Positions 12,701 through 30,447 are shown, numbered from the stretch's first letter. The stretch is 64,000 bases of DNA from Calvatia gigantea (GCA_025093985.1 JACAAK010000008.1:1426001-1490000), one strand, 5' to 3'. Notes: generated by a model from the sequence alone, not told the origin. Numbers and translations: made by a program.

Positions 12701-13431
12701 TTGCTGTTGTGGGTGTTGGAGCCTTGGAGGACCAAGGCCGGTGGAGGTCCCTTGGACTTGTTTTTCGGTTTCAGTTTAAGCTTCGTGGGTGTGGAATTCG
12801 TCGAAAACGTTGTCGTAGTCGCGTTTGAGCCCGTACTTGCACCCATGTTGGTGGAGTTACCGCTCACTGTGCGCGAAGCCATACCATCAACAGCTCCACC
12901 ATCTTTTGTCATTTTATCTGTCACGGTTGCCGATACCTGAGCATTATTGGCATATGCCAACGCCGGTACGGCAGCGAGCACGATCCCAGGCCCAACCGCA
13001 GACGTGGGTGTGTTCACACTAGATGTAGGGGATTCGACCGCCAATTCTTCCTTGAGCTTCGCACTCAGGGGAAACGCTCCTGGCATCCTGACTCCCATCT
13101 CATCTATATCCACCCTCGGTAGTCTCCCCCTCGACCGAATTGGTCTAAGCCGCAGATTTTTCTGCACACTCTTCCTGAGTTCCTCGAGCTCTGCCAGATC
13201 CTTGGATATCTCGTCCGCACCATCGTGGCCAGAGTTGAGTGTAAGCTTGGGAATCACAGGAGATGGACCCGTGGACGAGTCTGACGATGACAGCTGTAAA
13301 AGTTCCTCCTCCTCGTCGTCACAAACAGAATCTGAACTAGAGGACGCGCGGTCGAGGAGAGGTAGTCGTTGTGGTGGCATGGGTATAAGATCATTTAATG
13401 CATTGGCGATCACACAGTGTGCTGCTGACAT
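9794..13431 (-). CDS. Dual-specificity (MAPK-type) phosphatase with N-terminal rhodanese domain
   Basis: Exons 13431-11698, 11628-10503 and 10437-9794 give 1167 residues with all junctions in phase. Residues about 400-560 form a rhodanese/CH2-like domain (RPLVIDTRAP, GSINIAIPSLIL), the fold used by MAP-kinase phosphatases to dock MAPKs. I see no catalytic Cys in it, as expected for a docking version. Residues about 860-1010 form the DSP domain (PGFLFLGPELTEP; VKRILNLA). Its active site HCKAGKSRS carries the nucleophile Cys and Arg; an intron lies just before it. Long Ser/Thr/Pro-rich linkers separate the domains. The combination resembles basidiomycete MAPK phosphatases such as Ustilago Rok1. 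Start chosen at the first in-frame ATG (MSAAHCV). The next gene upstream (13494-15221) is an Ish1/Msc1 protein, a MAPK target family in fission yeast; a functional link is only suggestive. Confidence 0.9.
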
Positions 13432-13493
13432 AACTAACAAATATACACAGAAAACATACGCAAGTTCGGTTCTGTAATGATTATTTATACAGA

Positions 13494-15221
13494 TTACAAC
13501 TCTCCCTTCAGCTTCGCTTTAATGGTCTCGGTTTTGCTTTCCGCCCACTGCTCGGACTCCCGTGCTCGTCGCTTTGCTGCCTCTGCACCCTCTTCGGCAC
13601 TATGGACAGTTTCCTCATAGTTGTGGTACAACATGTCCTTACCGTTGGTCACAAGGCTTGTGATCCGCTGAAGAGCGTCTTCAGCCTTGCCGACACCTTC
13701 GTTGACAATCTCCCGAATCTTGAGGAACAGTGCCTCAGCCCTGTTGTGGGTTTGGACCCAACGAATACGAGTCTCCCCTGAGTAACCATCAGTCTTGGTA
13801 AATTAATTGATGCTAACTATGACACTTGCGCAGAAGACCTGTGCGTGACACAGGAATCTTCCTGTCGTCTACACCATGTTCACGCAAATACGCCCGGAGT
13901 CGAGCATCAGGCCAAGCCAAATAAGCCGCAGTTCTGGCCGAAGCGTCATTCCACCTGCCCATGCCTATCAGCATTACTTCGCATCGCCGCGCTCGTCTAC
14001 GTACTTTTCGTTGGCCAACTTGATAAGCTCATCTCGCCTGACCTGTGCATCAGATCGCAAATACCCGTGATCGATGAGCCATTGCCGAATCTGATTGTCG
14101 GACCAGGCAGACCAGAATGTATCCTGTGTATGGAGATAATTATCGCTGGAACGATGAGGTCAACAGGGAACTCACAGAAATAGTGTGATACACGTACTCC
14201 ATCATCTTCAGCATCTTATTGCGTGGAACCTGGGCATGGCTCTTAATGATGTCATGGTCGATGAGCCATGTCCTCAACTCCGAGTCTGTCCAAGTCGACC
14301 AAACGCGATCCATGGGAGTATAATAGTATCTCTCGAAATCGGCCCGAAGTTTGTCGCGATTCTTCTCGAAATCCGACTTGGCAATATGATGGGACACGAG
14401 CCAATTGTGCTACGGTGTCTTGGTGTCAAACCAGAGGCGGTTCACACTAATGATGAAAGTATGCTCACCATGTAGGAATCACTCCAGGCCTCCCATACGG
14501 GGTTCGCAATCTTGTTGTAGTGCTCCTCCATCATAGCCAACATCTCATCTCTCCTTCTCTCTGTTTTTGTTTGCAACAAACCGTGACTTTCCAAGTATGC
14601 CCTCAGCCTACTGTCGTCCCACGAAGAATATACGTAATCCTTCGACCTGTCCATGGCTTTCGCCACCTCCGTCTCCGCCTGGACGACAACAGACGATGCC
14701 TTTGAGGCTATTCCTTCCGCAGTTCGACTGGCAGCCCCACCGGCACCGCTGACGGTCGCACTTGCACGATTCGAAAAAGACTTCGCGGCGTCCGTGTATC
14801 CTTTATAGTGGTTCTTCGCCAACAAAACCAAATGTTCCCTGTGACCCCTGGGAGCGACTATGCCCTGACGGAGTAAGAACTCACGCAGTCTAGACTCGTC
14901 CCATGTCTCAAAGGTCGTGTCGCGTATATCGGCAAAGATCTGTTGCGCATTGTAATACTGATCGTACGTCCATGCTGTTGCGGAATGCCAATTCTCTGCC
15001 ACAAGATCCCGAAGCTCGGATTCTGTCGGTTTCTTAGCGTGCGTAGGAATGGGGATGTTATGACTCTTGAGCCAATGCTCGAGTTCCACCCTAGACCAAG
15101 TGGTGTATGCGGGTTCATAAGAAGATGCAGCGACCGCACTGGGGAACCAGGTTCCACCCCCAGCTGCGTTTACACAGAGAGAAAAGGCGAGGGTAGTTAG
15201 TAGAATAATGTACTTTCGCAT
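13494..15221 (-). CDS. Ish1/Msc1-family stress-response repeat protein with signal peptide
   Basis: Exons 15221-14469, 14409-14176, 14123-13978, 13933-13830 and 13777-13494 are all in phase and give 506 residues. The start MRKYIILLTTLAFSLCVNA is a classical signal peptide. About seven Ish1/HeH-like helical repeats follow, with the pattern W-[ST/D]-x-[SD]-x-LRxWLxxH (e.g. STWTDSELRTWLIDHDI, SSWDDSRLRAYLESHGL). A helical, charged C-terminus comes last. Members of this family (S. pombe Ish1, S. cerevisiae Msc1) sit at the nuclear envelope or ER and respond to stress. The last intron (13778-13829) uses a GC donor. The gene is divergent from the alpha-xylosidase, and a perfect CRE lies 68 bp upstream of its ATG. 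Family assignment is strong; cellular role is inferred from homology. Confidence 0.87.
13778..13829 (-). other. GC-AG intron in the Ish1-type gene
   Basis: A 52-nt intron with donor GCAAGT instead of GT and acceptor ACTCAG. It is the only phase-consistent way I found to join the sixth/seventh repeat (RTGLLR) to the C-terminal helix (ETRIRWVQ) without loss of reading frame. GCAAGT is the usual hexamer of rare GC-AG introns spliced by the major spliceosome. A GT donor (GTCTTC) seven bases upstream also fits the phase but would remove conserved LLR. Confidence 0.65.
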
Positions 15222-15493
15222 GGGGGCTGGTAGTGGTGTCACTAGCCTTGGAGAGGTTGTTTGGGCTAATATAAGACAGTGTGTCTTATGACGTCAGTGG
15301 GTTTCTCTTCTCCAGTCTCAACCCCACTATTTTTCTAGATCTGGCTTTGCACCGTCTCCACCGTATTTCGTAGGGACTCCGAATGCGAGTAGCCACTTAA
15401 AGCAACAAACCTCCGCCATGTGACATAATCAATGCTTCTTATTCGGTGTACGCTGTATGCCACGAGCTGCACCACCTCGTCATCTACGCCATC
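15222..15493. promoter_or_regulatory. Shared divergent promoter of Ish1-type gene and alpha-xylosidase
   Basis: Only 272 bp separate the two start codons, so both promoters must overlap here. It contains a TATA-like run near 15267-15275 (TATATTA on the minus strand), the CRE palindrome at 15289-15296, and a pyrimidine-rich stretch leading to the xylosidase ATG. Confidence 0.6.
15289..15296. promoter_or_regulatory. CRE/ATF site (TGACGTCA)
   Basis: Perfect 8-bp palindrome TGACGTCA, 68 bp upstream of the Ish1-type ATG and about 200 bp upstream of the xylosidase ATG. It is the consensus site of ATF/CREB bZIP factors. In S. pombe, ish1 is activated by Spc1/Sty1 MAPK through Atf1, so the site has a plausible function. 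Binding itself is inference. Confidence 0.6.
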
Positions 15494-18400
15494 ATGGTTA
15501 AATTCAGTAATGGAATGTGGTGGAATGTAGATGGTGTTCACATCGACTGGGCAACTGAGGTTGTTAAAAGTCAAGTCAAAGACAAAGATCAGAGTATCCG
15601 ATGTGTAGCCGTAAGCGGTCATCTTCTTTCCCGTTTAGTCTAACACTTCCAACATTCAATATTTAATTAGTCGTCAAAACATATCAACCATCGAGGTGAT
15701 ACGCTTAACGCGCCAACTATTACTATCGAAGCATCATCACCAGCTCCGGATATCATTCTATTGAAAACTTATCATTGGAAGAGTCAGTCTCCGACCTATC
15801 AAGGTCCGAATTATGAGCTCTTCCCAGATGTTGATGTGAACCAGATTGTACGTTTCCATTTAACACGGCCAGCCCATACATTCTGACGGACTTATCCATG
15901 CCCAGAGATCGAACCGCGAGGACAACCTCCGGGCTTCCCTCACGAACACACACCTTTCTCTCCATACTTCAACGCTTTCCTTACAGATCGATACGCGCCC
16001 CAACGCGTTCAACATTGACCTCGTCTCACATTCCAATGCACAGAATCCGACGAGTGTCACTCGTAACATCTCTCCCGATCTTTTGCTAACGAAACTCGGT
16101 TGGAGATCTGTGGGTTACATTAAGAAGAATACGACGGCACTGAATCCCACTGCTGCGCTCACAGATCCCGACGAGGGTGAGCGATGGTGTACCATGCAGT
16201 TTCAGTTGAGCGTGGGTGAGAAGATCTATGGACTTGGTGAACGGTTTGGACCGTTCGTCAAGAATGGGCAGGTAAGTGACAAAAGCGGTTGTGCTCAATA
16301 AAATCTTATATATGACATACGTTCAGGCTGTCGAAATGTGGAATGAGGACGGCGGAACGTCGTCAGAGTTGGCTTATAAGAATGTCCCGTTCCTCCTTAG
16401 TTCGCGTGGCTATGGCATATTCGTACCAGACTCGGGCCGTGTAAGTTTTGAAGTCCAGAGCGAACGTACGTACTGTTTGTGCGCTCATCTTCCACGTCCT
16501 TGGTATTTGAACTTCTTTTGCACAGGCACTACCCGTATCAACATATCTGTCCTGTCTGAATCCCTCTCAACTTACCTCATCCATGGCCCAACTCCAAAAT
16601 CTATTCTCGAAAATTACACTCTCCTCACGGGACGCCCGGCGCTCCCTCCACCGTGGACTTTCGGTCTCTGGCTCTCCACCTCTTTCACTACTCAGTACAA
16701 TGAAAAGACTGTCAATGAATTCCTTGAGGGAATGGCTAAACGTGATATCGGCGTTGGAGTGTTCCACTTTGATTGTTTCTGGCAGACAGGCTTTGAGTGG
16801 TGTGATTATAGTTTTGATAAAGCTAGTTTTTCCGATGCGGAGGGTCAACTGAGGAGGTTGAAGGACAAAGGGTATAAAGTCACTCTACTTTCTTTTCAGC
16901 GTTATATTCAATGCGGCTGATTACATTTTGCTTTAGATCTGTGTTTGGCTTAACCCGTATATTGCACAAGAAAGTTCGATCTACGACGAAGGTGCGGAGA
17001 ACGGTTATTTTATCAAGAAGCCGGACGGCAGCGTCTGGCAAATTGATTATTGGGTAACCTTTTCCTCTTCCCTTGTCTCAACCAACTTCGCAAGCTGACC
17101 CCCACCACCACAGCAAGCAGGGATGGCCATAATAGATTTCACAAATCCGAATGCTTGTACTTGGTACCAGAGCAAACTCAGCAAGCTCATCGATATGGGT
17201 GTCGACTGCTTCAAAACCGATTTTGGTGAACGCATACCCACCGGTTCAGCCGTATACCATAACCCATCCTACTCCCCCATTAAGATGCACAATTTCTACC
17301 CACACCTGTTCAACAAAGCTACATTTGAAATCTTGGAAAGGCGGTTGGGAAGGAACAAGGCTGTTGTTTTTGCAAGGAGCGCTACAGCCGGGTGTCAAAG
17401 ATTTCCTGTCCACTGGGGTGGCGATCCAATGAGTACGTACGAGGCTATGGCAGAGAGTTTGAGAGGTGGATTGAGTTTGGGTGTTAGCGGATTTGGATAT
17501 TGGGCTCGTGGGTTTTTGCTACCCATTTAACCATGGCTTGTTCTAATTGCATTCTTGCCGTTCATAGACGATATTGGTGGGTTTGAAGGGAAGCCAGATC
17601 CGGGACTGTACAAACGCTGGTTCGCGTTCGGGGCTCTGTCTAGTCACTCCAGGTTGCACGGAAGCGGTAGTTACAGGGTACGATTCTCCTCCTTCCTCGT
17701 GCGCCTCTCACTCATACGTGTATGCAAAGGTTCCGTGGATGATAGATTCCACAGGATCTTCCGACCCAATTTTGCGCCACTTCATATCTCTCAAACTCTC
17801 CCTCATGCCTTATCTCTACGCTACTGCCATCTCCACCCACGGAAGTGGCACGCCTATGATGCGTCCCTTATTCTTTGAATTTCCGGAAGATAAAATGGCA
17901 TGGACAATAGACGAAGCGTACATGCTTGGGCTGGATCTCTACGTTGCACCTGTATTTAGCGGCTCCGATTCCGACCCCGTCGGCGCTGGTGGATACTCAG
18001 TCGCAGGATCCTCCTTTTCCCCTGACTCGGATCCCACTTCCACCGCCGATAAACCAGATCACACGAGCAAAGAGGAAAGCAAGTACGGTGACTCGATGCA
18101 GGACAATGCTTCACTACAAGTATACATCCCTCCAGGTGACTGGTTCTCCCTCCTCACAGGTCAATTCTATACCGGACCTTCTTGGTCAACGCAACAACAT
18201 TCCTATGCGTCTATCCCTCTGTTCCTTCGCCCCGGTAGCGCAATAATTCTCAGCGGTGGTGCCCCTGTCGATTTCTACTTCGACGAATCTGGTGCTTGGA
18301 GGTTAAAGGAATTGGATGAAACGAAGGTCGAAGAAAGAGCATGGAAGGGCAATGGAGAGTGGAGAGCTCGCGGGGCGGAGTACGACTACACGAACAGAGT

Positions 18401-18671
18401 TACTGTGGTGGTTAACGTTTCCCGTCCTCCTGCGATTGGATTAGGCGAGCAGAATGCTGCCCTGAATATCCTGCTGTATGTTCCGGATAGCCGGGACGAT
18501 AGATTCGGGGAAGTTACCGCTGGGATTCGTGTACGGGAAGTCGATGGCGGAAAAGTACGTGTAGAGATCACTGGTGATCTGAAAGGTGAATGGAGGGTCG
18601 TCCGAGCTGGAAAGGAGACTGGAGTTGCTCAGGGCATCGCAAACGAAGGTCAGAAGTTATTGGAGGTTTAA
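15494..18671 (+). CDS. GH31 alpha-xylosidase (YicI-type), intracellular
   Basis: Nine in-phase exons (15494-15610, 15671-15847, 15906-16271, 16327-16465, 16526-16878, 16937-17053, 17114-17507, 17568-17677, 17730-18671) give 904 residues. The enzyme family cleaves terminal alpha-linked xylose, for example from xyloglucan oligosaccharides. The start MVKFSNGMWWNVDGV resembles the usual alpha-xylosidase N-terminus. Catalytic motifs are clear: nucleophile Asp in CFKTDFGERIP and acid/base Asp in VHWGGD. HDIGGFEG, completed by splicing after GYWA, is another GH31 landmark. There is no signal peptide, so the protein should act in the cytosol on imported oligosaccharides. Donor 16879 (GTCACT) is weak but is needed by phase and gives KGYK-ICVWLNPY. 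A small insertion rich in Ser/Asp lies near the C-terminal beta domains. Substrate choice between xylose and glucose is inferred from KTDFGERIP similarity to YicI. Confidence 0.9.
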
Positions 18672-19612
18672 ACGCGATGATTCTGCTCTATCTATTCCTA
18701 GTAAAGCTGGAAACGTTGAAAGTTAAGTCGGAACCGACCTTTTAGGCCCTTGTTGCAACTTGCTGCCCCTCCGAGCAAAATGTCATCGTCCGGACTCCGT
18801 CAATTATATTGAGGGGTCAGTTTCTCCGTACCGTGGAGCTCGGGTCGCTGTCATCGTTGCACCCTGAACACAGAATGAAAGAAGTCTTGAGTTGAAGGAA
18901 GTGCTTAGAACTCTATCTGCTAGGGGAATAGATGAGAGGTCTGTCATTTGGCGCCTGTCATCTACCAGTATCGTGAGCAAGTCCCGTAAAGGACTCGTTC
19001 TATGAGTACATTTGCACTTGAAGCTAGTCAGGGAGGGGGGATTTTTCATCCCAATCGAAAATGTCGTTGGCCGGCGAGTATGAGTTGACCGTCCATTCGT
19101 GTCATGAACCACTTATCTGTGTGGCGGGGCGACGTACTATTCACCGGAAGTCAGTTTGTGGCAAGGGGATCTCGGTGGGTTAAAACAAAGTGCAGGTTGC
19201 AAAGGTGGCGAGTTACACACAAATGACTGTATCTATGTACTGCTGCAGGTATCGAACGGTATAGGGCGCGACCCTTCCTTAATGAGAGCGAGGGTCAATC
19301 TGTGTTTCTGTAATTGAGGGTGGGGTGTCTATGTCAAGCCGTCTCATAGGAGACCACAGGGAAAGTCAAAAATAATGATAATTTTAAATATTGCCATTGG
19401 GAACCATAGAGGCCTTTAAGAGCTTCAATTTGTTCAAATTTTGGAACCTCCTGGTACATCAGGCTCCAGAGGAATACTATCAAACACGCCGCAAGGATCT
19501 ACGAATCAAACTCATACTTGCTGGTGATTTTATCCCAAATTGATTTGGTATCAACTGTAGCATCCAACCGTGCAGCCAGCAAGAAAGCGCCACTTAGTTT
19601 CCTGAGTTTGAC
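18672..19612. other. Convergent intergenic region
   Basis: About 940 bp between the stops of the alpha-xylosidase and COQ8, which converge. No coding signal, RNA gene or repeat is apparent; it must hold both 3' ends. Confidence 0.5.
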
Positions 19613-21597
19613 TCAGATGCTATTCTGATTAAAGTTAAAAAACGGTGCCCACCGGTTAAGACTGTAAGTCTCCCTCGGTGGTGGCGTCAACCGGTGTTGT
19701 AGCATCACAGGAATAAAGCCCCGGATCTCTTTTGTGATTTCCGCCCAGTGTGATTTGGGACCGAATGAAAATGGCTGGGGGGAATTTGACTTGAAGGGTG
19801 TCGCCAGGAGCATAATGGACGTCGTATGGGCGTTGAGCATGGTCTGTTGAGAGAACGGTGAGCGGGGTTCCGTAGAAATAAGGGGAAGGTTAACCTCGTT
19901 CTCATTGCCGGTTAGGTATCCGAGTTTCAGACTCCATTCTCGACATGCCTCAGGATCCTCTAAAGCTGCTGCTTGAAGGAGTCGGAGCCAATTATCCATA
20001 AATTCTTTTGTATAGGTCCGTGTTGCGCCAAAGTCAACCAGCTCAACCTGTAGTAGATGTAAGAAAGAAACCAGCGAGGTAGGGTGAAGTCGTGCTTACT
20101 TGGCGCGTTTGGGCATTCCACAAGAAATTGGTCCAGTTCGGATCTGTCTGCATCGTCCGGAACTCAAAGAGCTCTTTCAAACACAACTCAATAATCCTTG
20201 CAGCGACCTGACACGTAAAATATGAGTCTATGTAAGTCGAAAACTGAGATATGGAAGAGAACTTTCTACGTACATCATCCCGATCCTTCTGACTCAACTC
20301 CAGCCTCTGCGCTTCACCAACACTAACACCCTCAACGCGCTCCATCACAAGCACGTCATCTGTGCTCCCTTCCCAGACCCACGGCACCTTAAACCTCTCG
20401 TCCCCGCCAAGCCATTCTCTCCTACCAAACATTTGTAAAAAGGACGCTTCCCGAGTGTACGAACATTCGTCTGCAAGCTCGGATTTCATCACCTCAACGG
20501 TCCGGTCAAGAAACATTCCCTTTGGAAGAATTTTCGATGCCGTAAGGAGCATACGAACGTATGATAGGTCTGAGTCTATCGAGTTCCGGATGTTAGGGAA
20601 TTGAACTTTGATTGCAACCGGTATTGGGTCGGAGGGACCAGTAGAATTGGTGCTTGGATAGGTGGACGTGGCGTGTGCGTGAAGGAGACCGGAATGCACT
20701 TGACCAATAGACGCTGCCGCGAAGGGTATGCGGTCGAAAGACGCGAAGTAATCTGCCTCCCAATTTGCTCCAAGCGCGGATGAGAGTATTTGGTTGAGCT
20801 GTGAATCGGGCATGTAGTGAGCGCTGTCTTGGACACGCCGGAAAATGGCATCGACATCTGGTGGTAACAGATGTGTATCTTTCGTACAAGTGAATGAGCA
20901 GGCATTTTGGAGGATATGGGGGGAGGAAAACATACCTTGGATACTCAAGAACTGGCCCAACTTGAGGGCTGCCCCACGCATCTGCGACAACTTGGATACG
21001 AGTCGTCGGATGTTGGCTTCGGTCATGATGAGAGAGCCTTGGGCTTCATCGGAGTTGTTGTTGCCTGCACGGCGGATGAGCTCTGTTGCCGCACCGTACC
21101 CTAATGACGCGGCAAGTCCTGTGTAAAACGATCACCAGAACAGTAAGTAAGGAAACAAGATTGACTACAAGGGGTGACGGACCACCGTAGTGGAATAACC
21201 GGCCGATACGTGAAGAGGGTACTTTGGATGACTGCAATGTTCGTGCGGATAAAAATGCTGGGGCTACTGGAGGTGGTAGTATATCGACAGGTGGCGCCGG
21301 CGGGGGGAGCGGTGGTGCTTCTTGAACGACTGGACGTGGTGATACTGGAGATGCTAGAGAGGGTGGTGGTAGCGATGTATCGGCAGGCTGCTGCGGTGGA
21401 AATGGCGTTTTGACAATTGGCGGGGGATGCGCATCCTCTCGACGAGGAATCTCGACGCGTTTCTGTTTCCCCTTGTCTGCAGTTGCAGCCACATATCCAG
21501 GTGCGAGTTGTGCAGCTTTATACCTCGCTATATTTGAGATGATTTCGGAGGTTGTGTGGAGGACACATAGCCAGTTATAAACTGGACTCGGTGGCAT
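19613..21597 (-). CDS. COQ8: COQ8/ADCK (UbiB-family) atypical kinase for ubiquinone synthesis
   Basis: Exons 21597-21186, 21118-20936, 20878-20274, 20207-20100 and 20047-19613 give 580 residues, all in phase. Family hallmarks: SSRIGRLFHYGGLAASLG before the core; the KxGQ motif in ALKLGQFLSIQD; the Ala-rich loop AAASIGQVH that replaces the P-loop; VAIKVQFP; MERVEGVS; the catalytic-loop equivalent DPNWTNF; and metal-binding VDFGATR. COQ8 is an ATPase of the mitochondrial inner membrane needed to assemble the coenzyme Q complex. The N-terminal about 130 residues are Pro/Ala-rich and variable, consistent with a mitochondrial targeting and linker region, although the extreme N-terminus (MPPSPVYNWLCVL) is not a textbook presequence. 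Divergent from PCT1. Confidence 0.94.
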
Positions 21598-22220
21598 GTA
21601 CCTTCTCGGACGTTGGTTGCTGTCGGGACGTCCGGCAGCCAACAGAGGAGGCTCGGAGGGCCAGCAAGTTCACTCTTGATCGATTGATCCGCCCTTGCGT
21701 ATGCTCCCACATTCAACTGATATGATTGCACTGGTCTCCCCTGGCTAGAATTTTAAATGACCCAACAAAACTTATGGTCAATGAGGATGCTCAGTCTTGC
21801 AGCATGGATAAATTGCATTCCAATTTAAGGTTGGCAGAATCGGTACATTTAGCTTGGCGTTTATATATTATCGGTATTTCTGTTCTAATAATCATTGGCA
21901 TCATTTAAGCAAGTTTTGATGATTTTTCAGACAGTTGCCTTATGAGATTAACAGTAAGATTTCACACAACATTTAAATCATGTCCACTTATGATCAGCGC
22001 TCCTAAACTTGAAATCTTGAAACCCAATTATGACACCACATGGGCCTTAATGAAGCCAGAGAGGTACGCGTACTGGATTCTGAGCATGGCTGGGAGTCGT
22101 AATTGGCGCTGTCTGATGTCTGGTCCCGTGACTGGAAATAGTGAGACGTTTTTGTAAAGCCCTCTTCGTCGTCCATAACGGCCCGCTCCCACTCACCTCT
22201 GTTTCTACACTTGAACAGTC
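21598..22220. promoter_or_regulatory. Divergent intergenic region COQ8/PCT1
   Basis: 623 bp between two divergent start codons; promoters of both genes must lie here. The middle part (21730-22000) is AT-rich. I cannot assign individual elements. Confidence 0.45.
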
Positions 22221-23772
22221 ATGTCAGTGGATGCTACACGCACCCGCACTTTGCATTTGAAACGATCATTCGGAAAGTATCCGCGGATGGTTGATTCTCC
22301 CGCTTACGATGCGCAAGTTGTCCTACGATTTGCTTTACTCACAGGAGTACTAATGCTCGGTGATACAGCTCAGAGGAGGATAATGACCCTCTTACCGACG
22401 ACGGCTCTGCCGTGTCAATCCCTGCCCATTCCCGTTCGTCGCAACCCCTTCGCCAAAAAACGCAGCAAGCCAAGGTGAAGCACCACCTAGCCGTTTCGGT
22501 TCTCTCCGATTCGGACGGTGTCGACTCTCCTACATACGACGGCGATATCGAGAGCAGCACTGCTGGCAGACACATAGATACCCAGACCCATCTCCGCACG
22601 TCCACCCATGCCCATCATTATTCCTCGTCTACCTCAACACTTAGCAACCCTCGTGCAGATGACGATTTCCAAGTTCAGGATAACGCCACACCTGGTATTA
22701 ATGCTCCAACTACCAACCCATTATCCGTCACGGAAGAGCCTCCGGTACCAGCTGCAGTTGAGGCAGTGTTCAACCCAGCGTCACTGACTCCCGGAGACAT
22801 CCAGTCATTTGTGCAAAAGGCAATTGAAGGCGAAGCTGGTCGTAACTACAAAATCAACCCGCCACCCACAGACCGGCCTGTTCGGATTTATGCCGACGGT
22901 ATGTGGAGACTCCGACTTCTTTTCAACCAAGCCAGTTTAAAAACTTCTTTAGGCGTTTACGATCTCTTCCATTTTGGGTCTGTCAGATGTTAGCACCTCA
23001 TCCAGATGGCTCACTGAACGCATTTCTAGGCATGCTCTCCAGCTCCGTCAAGCTAAATTCTCCTTCCCTTCCGTCTACCTAATGGTAGGCGTCAACTCAG
23101 ACGAACAGGTACATCAGAACAAAGCACGGACAGTTATGGATCACCCGGAACGGTGAGTCCCGATACATAATGATAGCTGGATACTCACGAACTTTTATCC
23201 ATCCAAGGATCGAAGCAGTACGCCACTGCCGATGGGTGGATGAAGTGCTGCCAGAGGCACCTTGGGTCATCACTGACGATTTCCTCAACAAATACCAAAT
23301 TGATTATGTTGCTCATGATGAAATGCCATATCTGAGCGCTGGTCATGATGACGTCTATGGATTGTGCAAACGCCTCGGTCCGTCTTATTCGCTCATATGT
23401 AATTTATTATTAACCTTGGCCATAGGTAAATTCATCCCAACGCGGCGAACTCCCGGTGTTTCGACCTCCTCACTCCTCGAGCGCATCGTGTCAAAGTATA
23501 GGCGAAGGGACTTCGATGACAAGTTAACTAAAATGGGACATTCGGAGCTCCGTGCTGAGGGGAGTGACTACGATGATCTCAGCCTCAGCAGCAAGTTCGT
23601 CAGTCGCGTTGGGAGCCCAACATCCGGGACTGGTCCTGGCCTAAACCCCAGCACCCCGCCAGACCTGACCTTGAGCAGTACGCGTGCTAGTCTCGGGTCG
23701 AGCAGAGTTGTCAGCCCTCTTGCCAGCCCCCAAATCAGCCGAAGTGAAAGTCCAATCCAGGAGGCGAACTAG
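22221..23772 (+). CDS. PCT1: Choline-phosphate cytidylyltransferase
   Basis: Exons 22221-22312, 22369-22898, 22953-22977, 23030-23152, 23208-23377 and 23426-23772 give 428 residues in phase. It makes CDP-choline from CTP and phosphocholine, the rate-limiting step of the Kennedy pathway. The catalytic core is unmistakable after splicing: IYADGVYDLFHFGHALQLRQ with the HxGH nucleotide-binding motif, VGVNSDEQ, RIEAVRHCRWVDEV, and RRTPGVSTSSLL, which corresponds to the RTxGISTS signature. The VYDLFHFG part is encoded by a 25-nt microexon. About 185 residues of low-complexity Ser/Thr/Asp sequence precede the core. The C-terminus is Ser/Pro-rich; I see no long amphipathic membrane-binding helix like that of animal or yeast enzymes. 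Intron 1 needs a GC donor, so the first 30 residues are the least certain. Confidence 0.93.
22313..22368 (+). other. GC-AG intron in PCT1
   Basis: 56-nt intron with donor GCAAGT and acceptor GATACAG. It joins SPAYDA to SEEDNDPLTDDG in phase; the nearest GT (GTTGTC) is out of phase. The donor hexamer is identical to that of the GC-AG intron in the Ish1-type gene. Confidence 0.6.
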
Positions 23773-24327
23773 GGACTTGCGCATTTTTTCTTGGGAGCTC
23801 TTTTTATCATGCACAAAACCTAAATCGCAATAATCACCCCCATGTCCCTTTACTCAGTCATTTCTCTAGATATACTGATATGCCAATTGACGTTTCTTGG
23901 TGTAATATGGGTAGACTAACACCACCACTTGGGGTGTTTCGTTCGCGCAACTTCTTTGCCACGCTTCTGGGCTTGACATTTGATCCTACCACCAGAAATC
24001 AATTACCAGCGATGCCTCCGGGGCATACCTCGGATCAGTCCATCAGCGTCCAGCGCCAATCGCATTTTCGTTCGGCGGCTTCCGTCCACTAGACAACGAC
24101 ATCTTGACTATATCTCACGACAACAGTTCCGCGTCCTAAATGTGGCACATAGTTGAAAATGGGGCTATTCCGTAGACAAAGATTGTAGCGGCGGGCAAAT
24201 ACTAAAGCCTCTTGGGGCAAACAAGCCAAACCGATGTCCAATAGGTCTTCCAGCAAACCGTACAGTAAAGATACTACAATAAATACAAGGAGTCCGAGAT
24301 AAACCAGATATACACGGCTCGCACCGC
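23773..24327. other. Convergent intergenic region PCT1/halogenase
   Basis: 555 bp between the stops of PCT1 (plus) and the halogenase (minus). No feature seen beyond what must be the two 3' ends. Confidence 0.5.
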
Positions 24328-30447
<6,120 letters not shown>

